The notes beneath the pieces are model-generated. The model saw only the letters and a list, made by a program, of their open reading frames with translations, made no database searches and was not told the origin of the DNA. The position numbers and the translations under genes were made by a program. A stretch of DNA of 64,000 bases from Halomonas qaidamensis (GTDB lineage: Bacteria; Pseudomonadota; Gammaproteobacteria; Pseudomonadales; Halomonadaceae), in contig NZ_CP080627.1 of the NCBI RefSeq assembly GCF_025917315.1, positions 620,001 to 684,000 on the forward strand. Direction: 5' to 3'. Each line of letters starts with the position of its first letter. Position 1 is the stretch's first letter. Below are positions 1-9,305 of the stretch, piece by piece.

Positions 1-108
1 TACCCCGCCCACTGCCACGCCAGCCGCGCTTCAGGAAAGATAGCGCTTTATAGCGCCAATGTAGCACCGCTGGAAAGCGCATCATGTTTTTATTAGAGAG
101 AGCCTGCC

Positions 109-933
109 ATGTCTTCGGATTATGACGTTCGCTTTGGCGGTATTAGCCGTTTGTATGGTCAGCGTGCCGCTGAGGCATTTCGCCATGCCCACGTGGTCGT
201 TGTTGGCGTAGGCGGCGTTGGCAGTTGGACGGTAGAAGCTCTGGCGCGCTCGGGAATCGGCAAGCTTACGCTGATCGACCTGGATGATGTCTGCGTATCC
301 AATGTGAACCGTCAGCTTCATGCGCTAGACGGTACGATTGGCGCTCCCAAGGTTGAGGTGCTGGCCGAGCGCTGCCGCCTAATTGCCCCTGAAATAGAGG
401 TCGTAGCTGATAGTGCGTTTGTTACGCCAACCAACCTCGCTGAACGTATTCCTGATGATGCCGACCATGTAGTGGACGCTATTGATAGTGTGATCGCTAA
501 GGCGGCGCTAATCGCTTGGTGCAAACGGCATAAACTGCCGATTACCGTGACGGGAGCCGCAGGCGGTCAGACAGACCCCACGCGTATTCAGGTGGCGGAT
601 TTAACGCGCACTGAACACGACCCTCTGCTTTCTAAAGTGCGTTCACGACTGCGCAGGGATTATGGTTTTTCGCGTAATCCAAAGCGGCGCTTTTCCGTTG
701 AGTGCGTCTATTCTGATGAGCAATTAGTGTATCCCAGCGCTGACGGCGAAGTTTGCCTGCAAAAACCCGGCAACGGTGACGCTACCCGTCTAGACTGCGC
801 TTCAGGCTTTGGCGCAGCCACTTTTGTCACCGGTGCATTTGGTTTTGTCGCTGCCTCAAAAGTGCTCGAACGACTGGCTAAAAAAGCCGCTAAGTCCATG
901 CCATTAACGACTAAACAAGAGGAAAGTGAATGA
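109..933 (+). CDS. tcdA: tRNA threonylcarbamoyladenosine dehydratase TcdA (CsdL)
   Basis: This E1-like (ThiF/MoeB superfamily) enzyme uses ATP to cyclise t6A37 of ANN-decoding tRNAs to ct6A. The 274-residue length is usual. The nucleotide-binding loop GVGGVGS is at residues 33-39, the DAIDS stretch typical of the family lies in the middle, and the C-terminal hydrophobic helix (GFGAATFVTGAFGF) matches TcdA/YgdL. The start ATG follows an AGAGAG-type ribosome site. Its stop overlaps the next gene by 4 bp (ATGA), so the two are probably cotranslated. The family name rests on recognition of the whole sequence, not on a search. Confidence 0.93.
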   Translation: MSSDYDVRFGGISRLYGQRAAEAFRHAHVVVVGVGGVGSWTVEALARSGIGKLTLIDLDDVCVSNVNRQLHALDGTIGAPKVEVLAERCRLIAPEIEVVADSAFVTPTNLAERIPDDADHVVDAIDSVIAKAALIAWCKRHKLPITVTGAAGGQTDPTRIQVADLTRTEHDPLLSKVRSRLRRDYGFSRNPKRRFSVECVYSDEQLVYPSADGEVCLQKPGNGDATRLDCASGFGAATFVTGAFGFVAASKVLERLAKKAAKSMPLTTKQEESE

Positions 934-1166
934 CCGCGCCTATTCCTGGTATTTATCGTCACTATAAAGGCAGTCTTTACGAAGTGCTGGGCACTGCTCA
1001 GCATAGTGAAAGTGAAGAAGCGCTAGTGGTTTATCGTGCGCTTTACGGCGACTACGGCCTGTGGGTGCGCCCGCTTGAGATGTTCACCGAAAGCGTTACC
1101 AAAGACGGCCAGCCACAGCCGCGCTTTGCTTTAGAGAAGGCGTTTAGTGAGCCAAGTCTGTCCTAG
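930..1166 (+). CDS. DUF1653 domain protein
   Basis: This small soluble protein of 78 residues starts inside the stop of tcdA (ATGA overlap). It shows the DUF1653 pattern: PGIYRHYKG near residue 5, a central VVYRALYGD and a C-terminal W-VRPLEMF, as a compact all-beta fold would give. The function of the family is not established. Translational coupling to a tRNA modification gene hints at a shared role, but that is inference. Confidence 0.85.
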   Translation: MTAPIPGIYRHYKGSLYEVLGTAQHSESEEALVVYRALYGDYGLWVRPLEMFTESVTKDGQPQPRFALEKAFSEPSLS

Positions 1167-1281
1167 TGGCGACAGCGCTCAGTAGCATTACGTTTTCCTC
1201 TTCGCCCCGCTTTTTTCCTTCACTCTTTATGCTCCATTCGGGCCTTTTCTTGCTCAGGGCTCGGGTGTTTTTTTAGTGCGC

Positions 1282-1302
1282 TATTGTTTATATTCCACAA
1301 TA
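1282..1302. promoter_or_regulatory. inverted repeat upstream of the sulfurtransferase gene
   Basis: TATTGT and ACAATA are separated by 9 bases in an AT-rich stretch 50 bases before the next start codon. The position suits an operator. Sulfurtransferase genes of this family are controlled by ArsR-type sulfide sensors (BigR/SqrR) in some bacteria, but the match to such a box was not tested. A clear GAGGAG ribosome site precedes the ATG at 1352. Confidence 0.3.
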
Positions 1303-1351
1303 AGCTATTCTTATAACAATTAATGTTAACGAGCTTGGGCGAGGAGAAAAT

Positions 1352-1780
1352 ATGCAAACACAGCCGTTAGAAAAGGGCGTCGAGATCACCTCACAGCTTA
1401 CAGTCGAGGAGCTTGAGCAAGTAAAAGCACAGGGCTTTAACACGGTGATCTGTAACTGCAAGCCCGGCGAAAGCACCGAGTTTCCAGGTGAAAGTGCGTA
1501 CCGCCGTAAAGCAGAAGAAATTGGGCTTCATTGGGTACACATTCCAGTAACGCCTGGCGAGTATAGCCAAGCGGATGTGGCTGCTTTTGCTGAAGCGTTG
1601 CAGCAGTTACCTCGGCCAATATTGGCATTTTGCCGGTCGGGTAAGCGCGCTACCCACCTTTGGGCCTACGCCAAGCGCCACACTGAAAAGTGCGATTTGG
1701 CGGAACTGTTTTGCGCCGCAAAAGCAGCCGGTTTCGATTTGGAAGAGCACCGCCAGGGGCTCGAAAATCAAAGCGTATAA
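1352..1780 (+). CDS. TIGR01244-family (Blh-like) sulfurtransferase/phosphatase domain protein
   Basis: The 142-residue protein matches the DUF442/beta-lactamase-hydrolase-like domain, a dual-specificity-phosphatase-like fold. The catalytic P-loop reads FCRSGKRATHLW, so the nucleophilic Cys and the Arg are four residues apart as in the CRSGTRS form of this family. In other bacteria such domains take part in sulfide detoxification (persulfide handling). The gene lies 89 bp before a SulP anion transporter on the same strand, which supports a link to sulfur oxyanions. The substrate is unknown. Confidence 0.8.
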   Translation: MQTQPLEKGVEITSQLTVEELEQVKAQGFNTVICNCKPGESTEFPGESAYRRKAEEIGLHWVHIPVTPGEYSQADVAAFAEALQQLPRPILAFCRSGKRATHLWAYAKRHTEKCDLAELFCAAKAAGFDLEEHRQGLENQSV

Positions 1781-1869
1781 CCGTCACTATTGCGTCGCTA
1801 TTGATGGCCGCAGACGAAATGAGCTGTGACCGAACGTGTTTAGTTTCACTGTGATAGCGAGTAGTCCGA

Positions 1870-3609
1870 ATGATGATTGAGCGTTGGGTGCCGCTAGTGG
1901 GGTGGCTAAAAAGCTATAACCGCGCGCTATTCTCACGGGATGCGCTGGCAGCAGTCATTGTGACGCTAATGCTGGTGCCCCAGGCGCTGGCCTATGCCTT
2001 ACTGGCGGGGTTGCCGCCAGAGATGGGGCTTTATGCAAGCATGCTACCGCTGGTGCTTTATGCCATTTTTGGTACCAGTGCCAGCTTGGCAGTGGGGCCG
2101 GTAGCCGTAGCAGCGCTAATGACAGCCTCTGCGTTAAGCAGCTTTGCTACCCCCGGCAGCCCTGAATACATTGGCGCTGCTCTTGTGTTGGCGGCGCTTT
2201 CAGGGTTGATATTGATTGCCATGGGCGTTCTACGGTTGGGTTTCTTGGTTAATTTTTTAAGCCATCCAGTGATTTCAGGATTTATCACTGCCTCGGGTAT
2301 TTTGATCGCCATTAGCCAGCTCAAACATATTCTGGGCGTTGAGGCTGCTGGGCATAATGTTTTTGACCTGCTGAGTGCACTGTTCAGTCAGTGGCAGCAG
2401 GTTAACCTCATTACATTGATGATTGGCTTGGGGGTATGGGGTTATCTGCTAGTGTGTCGCAAACGCTTGAACACCTGGCTGACGGCCATGGGTATCTCGG
2501 CTAGCGTTGCTGGCTTAATGGTTAAAGCCGCACCGATTTCGGCAGTGATTGTCACCACGCTACTGGCCTGGCAGCTTAATTTGGATCAGCGCGGTGTGGA
2601 TTTGGTCGGCTTTGTGCCTAGTGGCTTGCCCGCCATTGCGCTGCCTAGCCTAGACCAGTCGTTGTGGTTTGGCCTGCTGCCTGCGGCGTTACTAATAAGC
2701 TTAGTAGGCTTTGTGGAGTCAGTCTCCGTGGCACAAACGCTGGCCGCTAAGCGCCGTCAGCGTATCGACCCTAACCAAGAGCTAATTGCTTTAGGAATGG
2801 CCAATTTAGGGGCTGGGGTCAGTGGTGGGTCACCGGTTTCAGGTGGCTTTTCACGCTCGGTCGTCAATTTTGAAGCGGGCGCGGCAACGCCGTTGGCTGG
2901 TGCATTTACCGCTTTAGGTATCGTGCTTGCCACGTTGTTGCTCACTGATCTACTGGCATTTCTACCCACAGCAACGCTGGCCGCGACGATTATTGTGGCC
3001 GTAGGAACGCTGATTGACCTGCCCGCAGTAAAACGTACTTGGCAATACTCCCGCAGCGACGGCGTGGCGATGGTGGCGACCTTGCTGCTGACCCTGCTAC
3101 ACAGCGTAGAAGTTGGCATTATCAGCGGCGTGGTGCTCTCGCTGGGGCTGCATCTTTACCGTACCAGTCAGCCTCACAGTGCGGTGGTGGGGCGTGTGCC
3201 GGGCACCGAACATTTCCGTAATGTGAAGCGCCATGAGGTTGAAACTGATGAGCACGTTGCCATGCTACGCATTGATGAAAGCCTTTACTTTGCTAACGCT
3301 CGCTACCTAGAAGATACCGTGATGGCGCTAGCTGCTCGTTCGCCTTCGTTAAAACATATTGTCCTCACCTGCCAAGCGGTGAATGTGATTGATGCATCTG
3401 CTCTTGAAAGCTTAGAAGCCATTAACGGGCGGCTAAAAGATGCGGGCGCAGCGCTGCATTTGGCTGAAGTGAAAGGGCCCGTGATGGACCGATTAACGAA
3501 CACCGCGCTTTACCGCGAGCTAACGGGGCAGGTGTTTTTTACCACCTTTGATGCCTGGCAGGCGCTGGCGCTTCCCAGCCAGAACGAAAAGCCGCAGCCC
3601 TGCACTTAA
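1870..3609 (+). CDS. SulP family inorganic anion transporter with STAS domain
   Basis: This inner-membrane carrier of 579 residues has the SLC26/SulP architecture: an N-terminal membrane domain of many hydrophobic segments starting with the LVPQALAYALLAGLPPEMGLY signature region, a GGSPVSGGFSRS segment before the eighth core helix, and a cytoplasmic STAS domain from about residue 440. The DASAL motif of the STAS domain is near residue 508. SulP proteins carry sulfate, bicarbonate or other anions; the neighbour upstream favours a sulfur anion, without proof. The start is taken as the first of two consecutive ATG codons. Confidence 0.9.
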   Translation: MMIERWVPLVGWLKSYNRALFSRDALAAVIVTLMLVPQALAYALLAGLPPEMGLYASMLPLVLYAIFGTSASLAVGPVAVAALMTASALSSFATPGSPEYIGAALVLAALSGLILIAMGVLRLGFLVNFLSHPVISGFITASGILIAISQLKHILGVEAAGHNVFDLLSALFSQWQQVNLITLMIGLGVWGYLLVCRKRLNTWLTAMGISASVAGLMVKAAPISAVIVTTLLAWQLNLDQRGVDLVGFVPSGLPAIALPSLDQSLWFGLLPAALLISLVGFVESVSVAQTLAAKRRQRIDPNQELIALGMANLGAGVSGGSPVSGGFSRSVVNFEAGAATPLAGAFTALGIVLATLLLTDLLAFLPTATLAATIIVAVGTLIDLPAVKRTWQYSRSDGVAMVATLLLTLLHSVEVGIISGVVLSLGLHLYRTSQPHSAVVGRVPGTEHFRNVKRHEVETDEHVAMLRIDESLYFANARYLEDTVMALAARSPSLKHIVLTCQAVNVIDASALESLEAINGRLKDAGAALHLAEVKGPVMDRLTNTALYRELTGQVFFTTFDAWQALALPSQNEKPQPCT

Positions 3610-3720
3610 TGGTGCCGTTAATTGAAAAAGCGACCAACGGGTGAAAATGACGCATTGGTGAAAACGATGTGAACGCGTTAGCTTAGCCCTTTCGTATTGA
3701 TGACTTTCCAAGGAACGGCT

Positions 3721-5742
3721 ATGACCTCGCTATCACCGCAGCAAACGCTGAAGGCAGTATTTGGATTCGATGAATTTCGCGGCGGCCAACAAGCGGTGGT
3801 GTCCAGAGTATTAGCCGGGCATTCTAGCGCGGCGATATTTGCTACCGGCGCGGGAAAGTCGCTCTGTTATCAGCTGCCTGCACTGCATCTTCCTCACCTA
3901 ACGTTGGTGGTCTCGCCGCTGCTGGCGCTGATGCAGGATCAACTTGCTTTTTTGGCGCGCCATGGTGTTCCAGCGGCCAGTATTGATTCGACCCAAGACC
4001 GTGATACGACCCGTGATGTGATGGAGCGGGCCAAAAGCGGTGAGCTAAAAATCCTCATGGTGTCGGTGGAGCGGCTGAAGAACGAGCGTTTTCGGCACTT
4101 TCTACGCCAAGTACAAATATCGCTGCTGGTAGTTGATGAAGCACACTGTCTTTCTGAGTGGGGACATAACTTCCGCCCCGATTACCTCAAGCTACCCGAC
4201 TATCAGCGCGATTTCGCTATTCCCCAGGTGTTGCTACTGACAGCCACGGCCACGCCCGCCGTTATCGCTGATATGCGCGAGAAGTTTGCCATTGCGCCGG
4301 AAAATGTCGTTACCACCGGTTTTTACCGCCCCAATTTGGAACTGCTGGTAGCGCCCGCGATGGAAAATCGCCAGCAGCAGTTGATTGATTGGCTTAAACC
4401 ACAAATGCCGCCTGGCAACGAAGCCCCGACGATTATTTATGTCACTTTGCAGCAAACTGCCGAGCAGGTGGCAAGTGCGTTGGCAGCCCAGGGAATTGCC
4501 GCCCAGGCGTACCACGCGGGTTTAGATTCAGCCCGCCGTGACAACATTCAGCGCCAATTCATGAGCGGCGAATCCCCCTGCATTGTGGCTACCATTGCCT
4601 TTGGCATGGGCATTGATAAAGGCAATATCCGTAACGTTGTGCACGTTGATCTGCCTAAATCGATTGAGAACTACAGCCAGGAAATTGGCCGAGCGGGGCG
4701 CGACGGGTTGCCTTCCACCTGTTTAACAATTGCCGGACGCGATGGGCTGCGGGTGCTGGAGAACTTCGTTTACGGCGACACACCTGAATACGCGGGGATT
4801 TTGCGCTTACTGGAAGAAATCTCATCAGCTGGTCAGGCGCCAGATCGCCAGTGGGAAGTGCTGCTTACTACGCTTTCCCGAGATACCAATATCCGCTTGC
4901 TGCCGCTCAAAACGCTGCTGGTGCGGTTAGAAATGCACGGCATTATTGCGCCGCGCTTTGCGTTCTTAGCCGAGTATCGTTTGCGCTACCACATTGAGCC
5001 TACTACCTTGGTGGGGCGTTTTGAAGGAGAGCGGGCGGCCTTTGTACGTTTGTTGATCGACAATATTGCTATTGCTCGCACCTGGGGAACAGTAGATTTT
5101 GAGCGACTGCATCACGCTGGTCAGGCGCAGCAAATTGATGCGTCTCGTGCCCGCGTGATTACCGCGCTTGAGTACTTCCAGGATAAAGGCTGGCTGACCC
5201 TGGAAGGTAAACGCATGACCGACGTGTATGACGTTTGCCAGCCAGATTTTTTGATCGAGCAGCTTGCGAGCGAGTTGTTTAATGAGTGTCTGAAGCGGGA
5301 GCAAATCGAAATTGAGCGGCTGCATTCTATGCTGGCGCTGTTTGAGTCAAAAAGCTGCTTAACACGTCGGTTAGCCGAGTATTTTGGGGATACTACGTTC
5401 GATGGGCCAAACGATGCATTACCTCAAACCGAGCAGGGCCGCTGTGGGCACTGCTCGGTTTGTTATGGCAATCCGGTTCAGTTGCCGACAGCGCCGCCGC
5501 TACCCTCGCTGACTGAAAATGAGTTTGCCCGTTATGCCACGCCACTGATTAAACGCCACACCGAAATATTTGGTCAGCCACCCAGTGCCCAGCGACTGGC
5601 GCATTTTCTGTGTGGCTTAACCATGCCGATCTTTATCCCACTCAAAGCCCGGGGCCTTAACGGCTTCGCGGTCTTTGAGCAGCGTGCCTACCCTGACGTG
5701 AGGCAATGGGCAGAGCGGTGTTTAGCTAGCTCAGGCAGCTAA
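3721..5742 (+). CDS. RecQ-family ATP-dependent DNA helicase
   Basis: This superfamily 2 3'-5' DNA helicase has 673 residues. Motif I ATGAGKS is at residues 41-47 and is followed by LCYQLPAL, motif II DEAH is at 139-142, and a motif VI GRAGRDG lies in the second RecA-like domain. A zinc-binding cluster with CGHCSVC at 575-581 marks the RecQ C-terminal region. No HRDC domain is evident; the last 80 residues are unlike it. I chose the ATG at 3721 because AAGGAAC sits 7 bases before it; a TTG at 3697 is in frame but has no ribosome site. The gene converges on zigA with only 3 bases between stops. Confidence 0.88.
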   Translation: MTSLSPQQTLKAVFGFDEFRGGQQAVVSRVLAGHSSAAIFATGAGKSLCYQLPALHLPHLTLVVSPLLALMQDQLAFLARHGVPAASIDSTQDRDTTRDVMERAKSGELKILMVSVERLKNERFRHFLRQVQISLLVVDEAHCLSEWGHNFRPDYLKLPDYQRDFAIPQVLLLTATATPAVIADMREKFAIAPENVVTTGFYRPNLELLVAPAMENRQQQLIDWLKPQMPPGNEAPTIIYVTLQQTAEQVASALAAQGIAAQAYHAGLDSARRDNIQRQFMSGESPCIVATIAFGMGIDKGNIRNVVHVDLPKSIENYSQEIGRAGRDGLPSTCLTIAGRDGLRVLENFVYGDTPEYAGILRLLEEISSAGQAPDRQWEVLLTTLSRDTNIRLLPLKTLLVRLEMHGIIAPRFAFLAEYRLRYHIEPTTLVGRFEGERAAFVRLLIDNIAIARTWGTVDFERLHHAGQAQQIDASRARVITALEYFQDKGWLTLEGKRMTDVYDVCQPDFLIEQLASELFNECLKREQIEIERLHSMLALFESKSCLTRRLAEYFGDTTFDGPNDALPQTEQGRCGHCSVCYGNPVQLPTAPPLPSLTENEFARYATPLIKRHTEIFGQPPSAQRLAHFLCGLTMPIFIPLKARGLNGFAVFEQRAYPDVRQWAERCLASSGS

Positions 5743-5745
5743 TCG

Positions 5746-6972
5746 CTATTCCCAGACAGGGAAAGGATCGGGTAGCTGCTTCCAAGCTTCCATACCTTGT
5801 AATAGCTCAGCTTCGCTTAGCAGGCAGGCGTCTAGGGCGTCACGCATCTTGGCTTGGTCCAAGTTCTGGCCGATAAACACCAGCTCTTGGCGCATATCAC
5901 CAAACGGCTCCTGCCACTTTTCCATGATGAACTGGCGAGTTTCAGGATCTTCCGGCCAGTTAGCTTCGGGGATCGCTTTCCAGAACACCCCCGCCGGGCC
6001 GTGGTGGGCAATGCCGCCTGCTTGGCTCCATTGGCCTGCATAGCGTGGCCGTGTGGCAAGCCAGAAAAAGCCTTTCGAGCGCAGCAGCCCCTCACCAAAC
6101 CACTCCTGATTCAATAGGTCGTGGAATTTCTGCGGGTGGAAGGGGCGGCGGGCGTGGTAGGCAAAGCTGCCGATACCGTACTCTTCGGTTTCCGGCACAT
6201 GCTCGCCACGCATCTCTTTTAGCCAGCCGGGTGCTTGCTGGGCGCGCTCAAAGTTGAACTTGCCGGTATTAAGCACTTTTTCTAGCGGCACGCTGCCTTG
6301 GGTGATGGGCACCAGCTCCGCATCAGGGTTCAGTGAGCGCAGTATCGCCTTTAGCGCATCAAGCTCTTTTTTATTGATCAGATCGGTTTTGCTGATCAAC
6401 AGCACATCACAAAACTCGATTTGGTCGACCAGCAGGTCGGCGACATTACGTTCGTCGTCTTCACCCAAGCTTTCGCCCGCTTCCGCGAGGCTTTGCGCTT
6501 CGCGATACTGGGCTAGGAAGTTAGCCCCATCAACAACCGTGACCAGCGTATCCAGTCGCGCAACGTGGGAAAGGCTTTGGCCACTTTCATCTTCAAAAGT
6601 GAAGGTTTCCGCCACCGGTAGCGGCTCGGAAATACCCGTAGACTCAATCACCAGATAATCGAATTTACCTTCCCTGGCCAGTTGGCTAACTTCTTCCAGC
6701 AAGTCTTCACGCAGCGTGCAGCAAATGCAGCCGTTGCTCATTTCTACCAAGCGCTCTTCAGAGCGGTTCAGCGCCACCTCGCCATCCAGCGTGGACTCGC
6801 CTGGGCCGCCACGCACTAAGGCACCGTCAATATTGACCTCGCTCATGTCATTGACAATCACCGCAACGCGACGGCCCTCACGGTTAGCAAGAATATGGTT
6901 GAGTACGGTCGTTTTACCGGCACCAAGAAAGCCCGAGAGCACGGTCACGGGCAGGGGAGAGAACGCGGTCAT
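5746..6972 (-). CDS. zigA: COG0523 zinc metallochaperone GTPase ZigA
   Basis: This G3E-family GTPase has 408 residues. Walker [10 protein letters not shown] is at residues 14-22 and the metal-binding GCICCTLRE motif has its CICC at 82-85. A C-terminal CobW_C domain occupies roughly residues 250-400. Members under Zur control deliver zinc to client enzymes in scarcity. The regulatory link is visible: a Zur box lies 28 bases before the start. The ATG at 6972 is preceded by AGAGG at 8 bases; the GTG three codons upstream overlaps that site and was set aside. Confidence 0.9.
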   Translation of the reverse strand: MTAFSPLPVTVLSGFLGAGKTTVLNHILANREGRRVAVIVNDMSEVNIDGALVRGGPGESTLDGEVALNRSEERLVEMSNGCICCTLREDLLEEVSQLAREGKFDYLVIESTGISEPLPVAETFTFEDESGQSLSHVARLDTLVTVVDGANFLAQYREAQSLAEAGESLGEDDERNVADLLVDQIEFCDVLLISKTDLINKKELDALKAILRSLNPDAELVPITQGSVPLEKVLNTGKFNFERAQQAPGWLKEMRGEHVPETEEYGIGSFAYHARRPFHPQKFHDLLNQEWFGEGLLRSKGFFWLATRPRYAGQWSQAGGIAHHGPAGVFWKAIPEANWPEDPETRQFIMEKWQEPFGDMRQELVFIGQNLDQAKMRDALDACLLSEAELLQGMEAWKQLPDPFPVWE

Positions 6973-6999
6973 TGCGAGCACCTCTAAACGGGTTTCATG

Positions 7000-7020
7000 T
7001 TATGTGATAATATAACATAA
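7000..7020 (-). promoter_or_regulatory. Zur operator before zigA
   Basis: A 21-base near-perfect palindrome (9 of 10 base pairs match around a central A). Its core TGTGATAATATAACA differs at one base from the gammaproteobacterial Zur consensus core TGTTATAATATAACA. It lies just upstream of zigA, where zinc-loaded Zur would block transcription. Confidence 0.8.
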
Positions 7021-7083
7021 AGGCGGCGGCTAGAAAGATCCGTTTTGAAAATGGCGGTGTTCTATTATCGTTGGATAAGTGAA

Positions 7084-7359
7084 TTAACGCTTATATTGGG
7101 TTGGGCAATAGCCGCGTAAAACATCCGGCGATCGCAAAGCAGTATGTTTCGTGGTACGGCCAGTAACTCGCTTGCGCCATAGCCGGAACGAGGCTGGCTT
7201 AAGCTGGTGGCGCATTACCTCGATGACGTCCGGCTCCCCTAGGCCAAACAGGGTATCGATCGCTTCAAACGGGGTGCGGTCCTCCCAGGCCATTTCAATG
7301 ACACGGGACTGTTCCTCTTCAGGCAAGCGACGAAAGCGCTTTACGGCAGCTTTAGGCAT
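7084..7359 (-). CDS. TIGR03643 family protein
   Basis: The protein has 91 residues. The stretch IEMAWEDRTPFEAIDTLFGL and the following EPDVIEVMRHQLKPASFRLWRKRV match the small TIGR03643 family, whose function is unknown; the basic helical C-terminus resembles a nucleic-acid-binding helix pair. The ATG at 7359 (MPKAAV) has AAGGTG 5 bases upstream; a longer frame up to 7395 lacks such a site. It stands alone between zigA and a methyltransferase on the same strand. Confidence 0.8.
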   Translation of the reverse strand: MPKAAVKRFRRLPEEEQSRVIEMAWEDRTPFEAIDTLFGLGEPDVIEVMRHQLKPASFRLWRKRVTGRTTKHTALRSPDVLRGYCPTQYKR

Positions 7360-7494
7360 TAGGCACCTTACAGTATGGATGAGGCGAGTAAGCATTAACG
7401 ATACGGCTTTTAATTATACTGATATTAGACGGCAGTGTCGTTTCTGTAGATTTATTTTGCAATAATGTGTGAAAAAGGGAACAGGCCGAGTCAA

Positions 7495-8109
7495 TTACTT
7501 TATCGCTAACAGTGCGCGAAAAAGGCCATTCATTAACACCGGCTCATCACGGCGAATAGTAAAGCCTGCCTGTTGCAACAGTGGTGTTGCTTGGCGGGTA
7601 ATGTCGGTCGCAATCAATGAAGTGATGGCGTTCAACGCTCGCCGGCTTGGTCCGGCAGCATGGGAGTCGGGTTGGAATTTATCCATGACACATAGTTGAC
7701 CATCGTTTTTCAGTACCCGGTAGGCTTCGGTTAGTCCCTGTTCTGGTTTGGGCATCACCGCCAAAATCAAATGCATGACAACCACATCAAAGTGCTCATC
7801 TGGGTAGTCTAGCGCTGCGGCATCCATCACACGACACTCCACATCACGCTGAGCGTGTTCGGCGCGTTCACGTGCGCGCGTTACCATAGCGGGGGTAAGG
7901 TCGGTTAAATGAATCTCCAACTCGCGAGGTAAATATGGCAGGTCTAATCCGGTGCCTGCTCCCACCAATAGCACGCGCATGCCGGGTTCCCAATCCACTT
8001 GGCCAAGTGCGTTTCTACGTGGTTTGCAAAACGTTTTAGTCGCTACTAGGTCGTAGATTGGCGCGTAAAGGCTGTAACGCAAGCGGTTCCATGCGGTGGT
8101 GTTCACCAT
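7495..8109 (-). CDS. class I SAM-dependent methyltransferase
   Basis: The protein has 204 residues with a Rossmann-fold methyltransferase core. Motif I is LLVGAGTGLDLPYL around residues 47-60, followed by an acidic end of strand 2 (LTDLTPAM) and a motif-IV region HFDVVVMHLILAVMP. The N-terminal YSLYAPIYDL is typical of the UbiE/phospholipid methyltransferase branch. The substrate is unknown. It lies downstream of an AraC regulator and near ethanolamine genes, so a phosphatidylethanolamine N-methyltransferase is conceivable, but that is a guess. Confidence 0.8.
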   Translation of the reverse strand: MVNTTAWNRLRYSLYAPIYDLVATKTFCKPRRNALGQVDWEPGMRVLLVGAGTGLDLPYLPRELEIHLTDLTPAMVTRARERAEHAQRDVECRVMDAAALDYPDEHFDVVVMHLILAVMPKPEQGLTEAYRVLKNDGQLCVMDKFQPDSHAAGPSRRALNAITSLIATDITRQATPLLQQAGFTIRRDEPVLMNGLFRALLAIK

Positions 8110-8160
8110 AGGGTTACTACCTCTTCATAGGATTGCCACCCCGAAAGGGCTGCCGCGCAC

Positions 8161-9141
8161 TCAGTCAATCTTGTTCAACGTCTGCGAAGGGCTTTCACCA
8201 AATTGCTGCTTATAGTCATGAGAGAATTGTCCCAAATGCCAAAAGCCCCAGTGGGTGGCAATGTCAGTTACCGTTTGGTGAGGCGCTGCCTTACGCAGGG
8301 CGCGTCGCACTCTGTTAAGCCGCGTTAAACGTAAAAACTGCAGCGGGCTAATACCTAGGATAGACGTAAAACTGTATTGCAGCGTACGCCGGCTGACATG
8401 GGTTAGCTCGCATAGCGTATCCATGGTCACTGGACCTTCTAAGTGTTCATCAACATAGTACTTGACCCGGTCAACTACGGCTTTTCTGTGGGCGTAGCTG
8501 GGTGGCAGTTCATGGCTTACTGGATTGGCTTGCAGTACTTCCAGTAGCCCCGTTAGTAAAATATCTTGATGCACATTTTCAGCGATGGTGCCCTGCTGAT
8601 GTGAGAGTAAGCGTTCAAGTAAAAACGACACCGCGTGCAGCGTGTCGGGTGCAACCCGGCGGCGTGGAGACCCTTGCCACTCATTATCGAGTATCACGCC
8701 TTGCCGATGGGCGGCAGCCTGTAAGATCGGCATGCGTATCACCAGTCCATAAATATCAAATGCTTCTGGCGTCACCAGTTCAAAATCGTGACCGCCGGGG
8801 TGGCACATCACTTCATGCTTTTCCAACATCTGCCCGTTGATTCGTGAACCTGTCGCCCGCGTGGGTATGCCTAGCCATAGCGAGTCAGCCCACACGCGGC
8901 AGTCTTGGCGTAGGGCTTGCCCTGTATGTTCTTTGAATACCTGCATGGCGGATAGCTCAATTTCATCCAGCCGACCATAAAAGCGACCAGGACTTAGTTG
9001 GTCGTATTGCTGCTGCCAGCGGGTCAAATTCTGGGCATGTTCGTCGGCATCAAACGCTTCTTGTATGCACTTTTTTGGTGCGACGCCTTGGCTTGTCAAG
9101 GTCACTTGCAACTCCTTTGAACGCAATAAAAGCGCTATCAC
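8161..9141 (-). CDS. AraC family transcriptional regulator, EutR-like
   Basis: The protein has 326 residues. A C-terminal AraC/XylS DNA-binding domain with two helix-turn-helix units covers roughly residues 220-322, with the family signature DIATHWGFWHLGQFSHDYKQ near 290-310 and ISPLQFLRLTRLNRVRRAL before it. The N-terminal half is a sensor domain of the kind found in EutR. It is transcribed away from eutB across 164 bp, the usual position of an activator of the ethanolamine genes, so I infer that it responds to ethanolamine with or without cobalamin. Confidence 0.85.
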   Translation of the reverse strand: MIALLLRSKELQVTLTSQGVAPKKCIQEAFDADEHAQNLTRWQQQYDQLSPGRFYGRLDEIELSAMQVFKEHTGQALRQDCRVWADSLWLGIPTRATGSRINGQMLEKHEVMCHPGGHDFELVTPEAFDIYGLVIRMPILQAAAHRQGVILDNEWQGSPRRRVAPDTLHAVSFLLERLLSHQQGTIAENVHQDILLTGLLEVLQANPVSHELPPSYAHRKAVVDRVKYYVDEHLEGPVTMDTLCELTHVSRRTLQYSFTSILGISPLQFLRLTRLNRVRRALRKAAPHQTVTDIATHWGFWHLGQFSHDYKQQFGESPSQTLNKID

Positions 9142-9305
9142 GTCGCTAATTCATTGTATTTATTTTGTTTTCTTATCAGTAGGGCATGTTTGCCAAAACT
9201 CGATACTCTCCATTAAGTGATAGCGCTATTGTGGAAACAAGCAAATTCTGTTCCCAAACGCGTATACGGTGTCGTTGTCGTTTAACTATAAAAAAGGAAG
9301 GTCCT

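Noticed and set aside
3632..3665. A further tandem repeat (about 17 bp) before the recQ-like gene
   Set aside because: Only about 11 of 17 bases agree between the two units; too weak to list with the others.
9175..9200. Sigma-54 promoter before eutB
   Set aside because: GG and GC are present (GGCATGTTTGCC) but the spacing is too short for a -24/-12 element.
9186..9305. N-terminal extension of eutB
   Set aside because: The extension has no family match, and the ATG at 9306 has a clear ribosome site.
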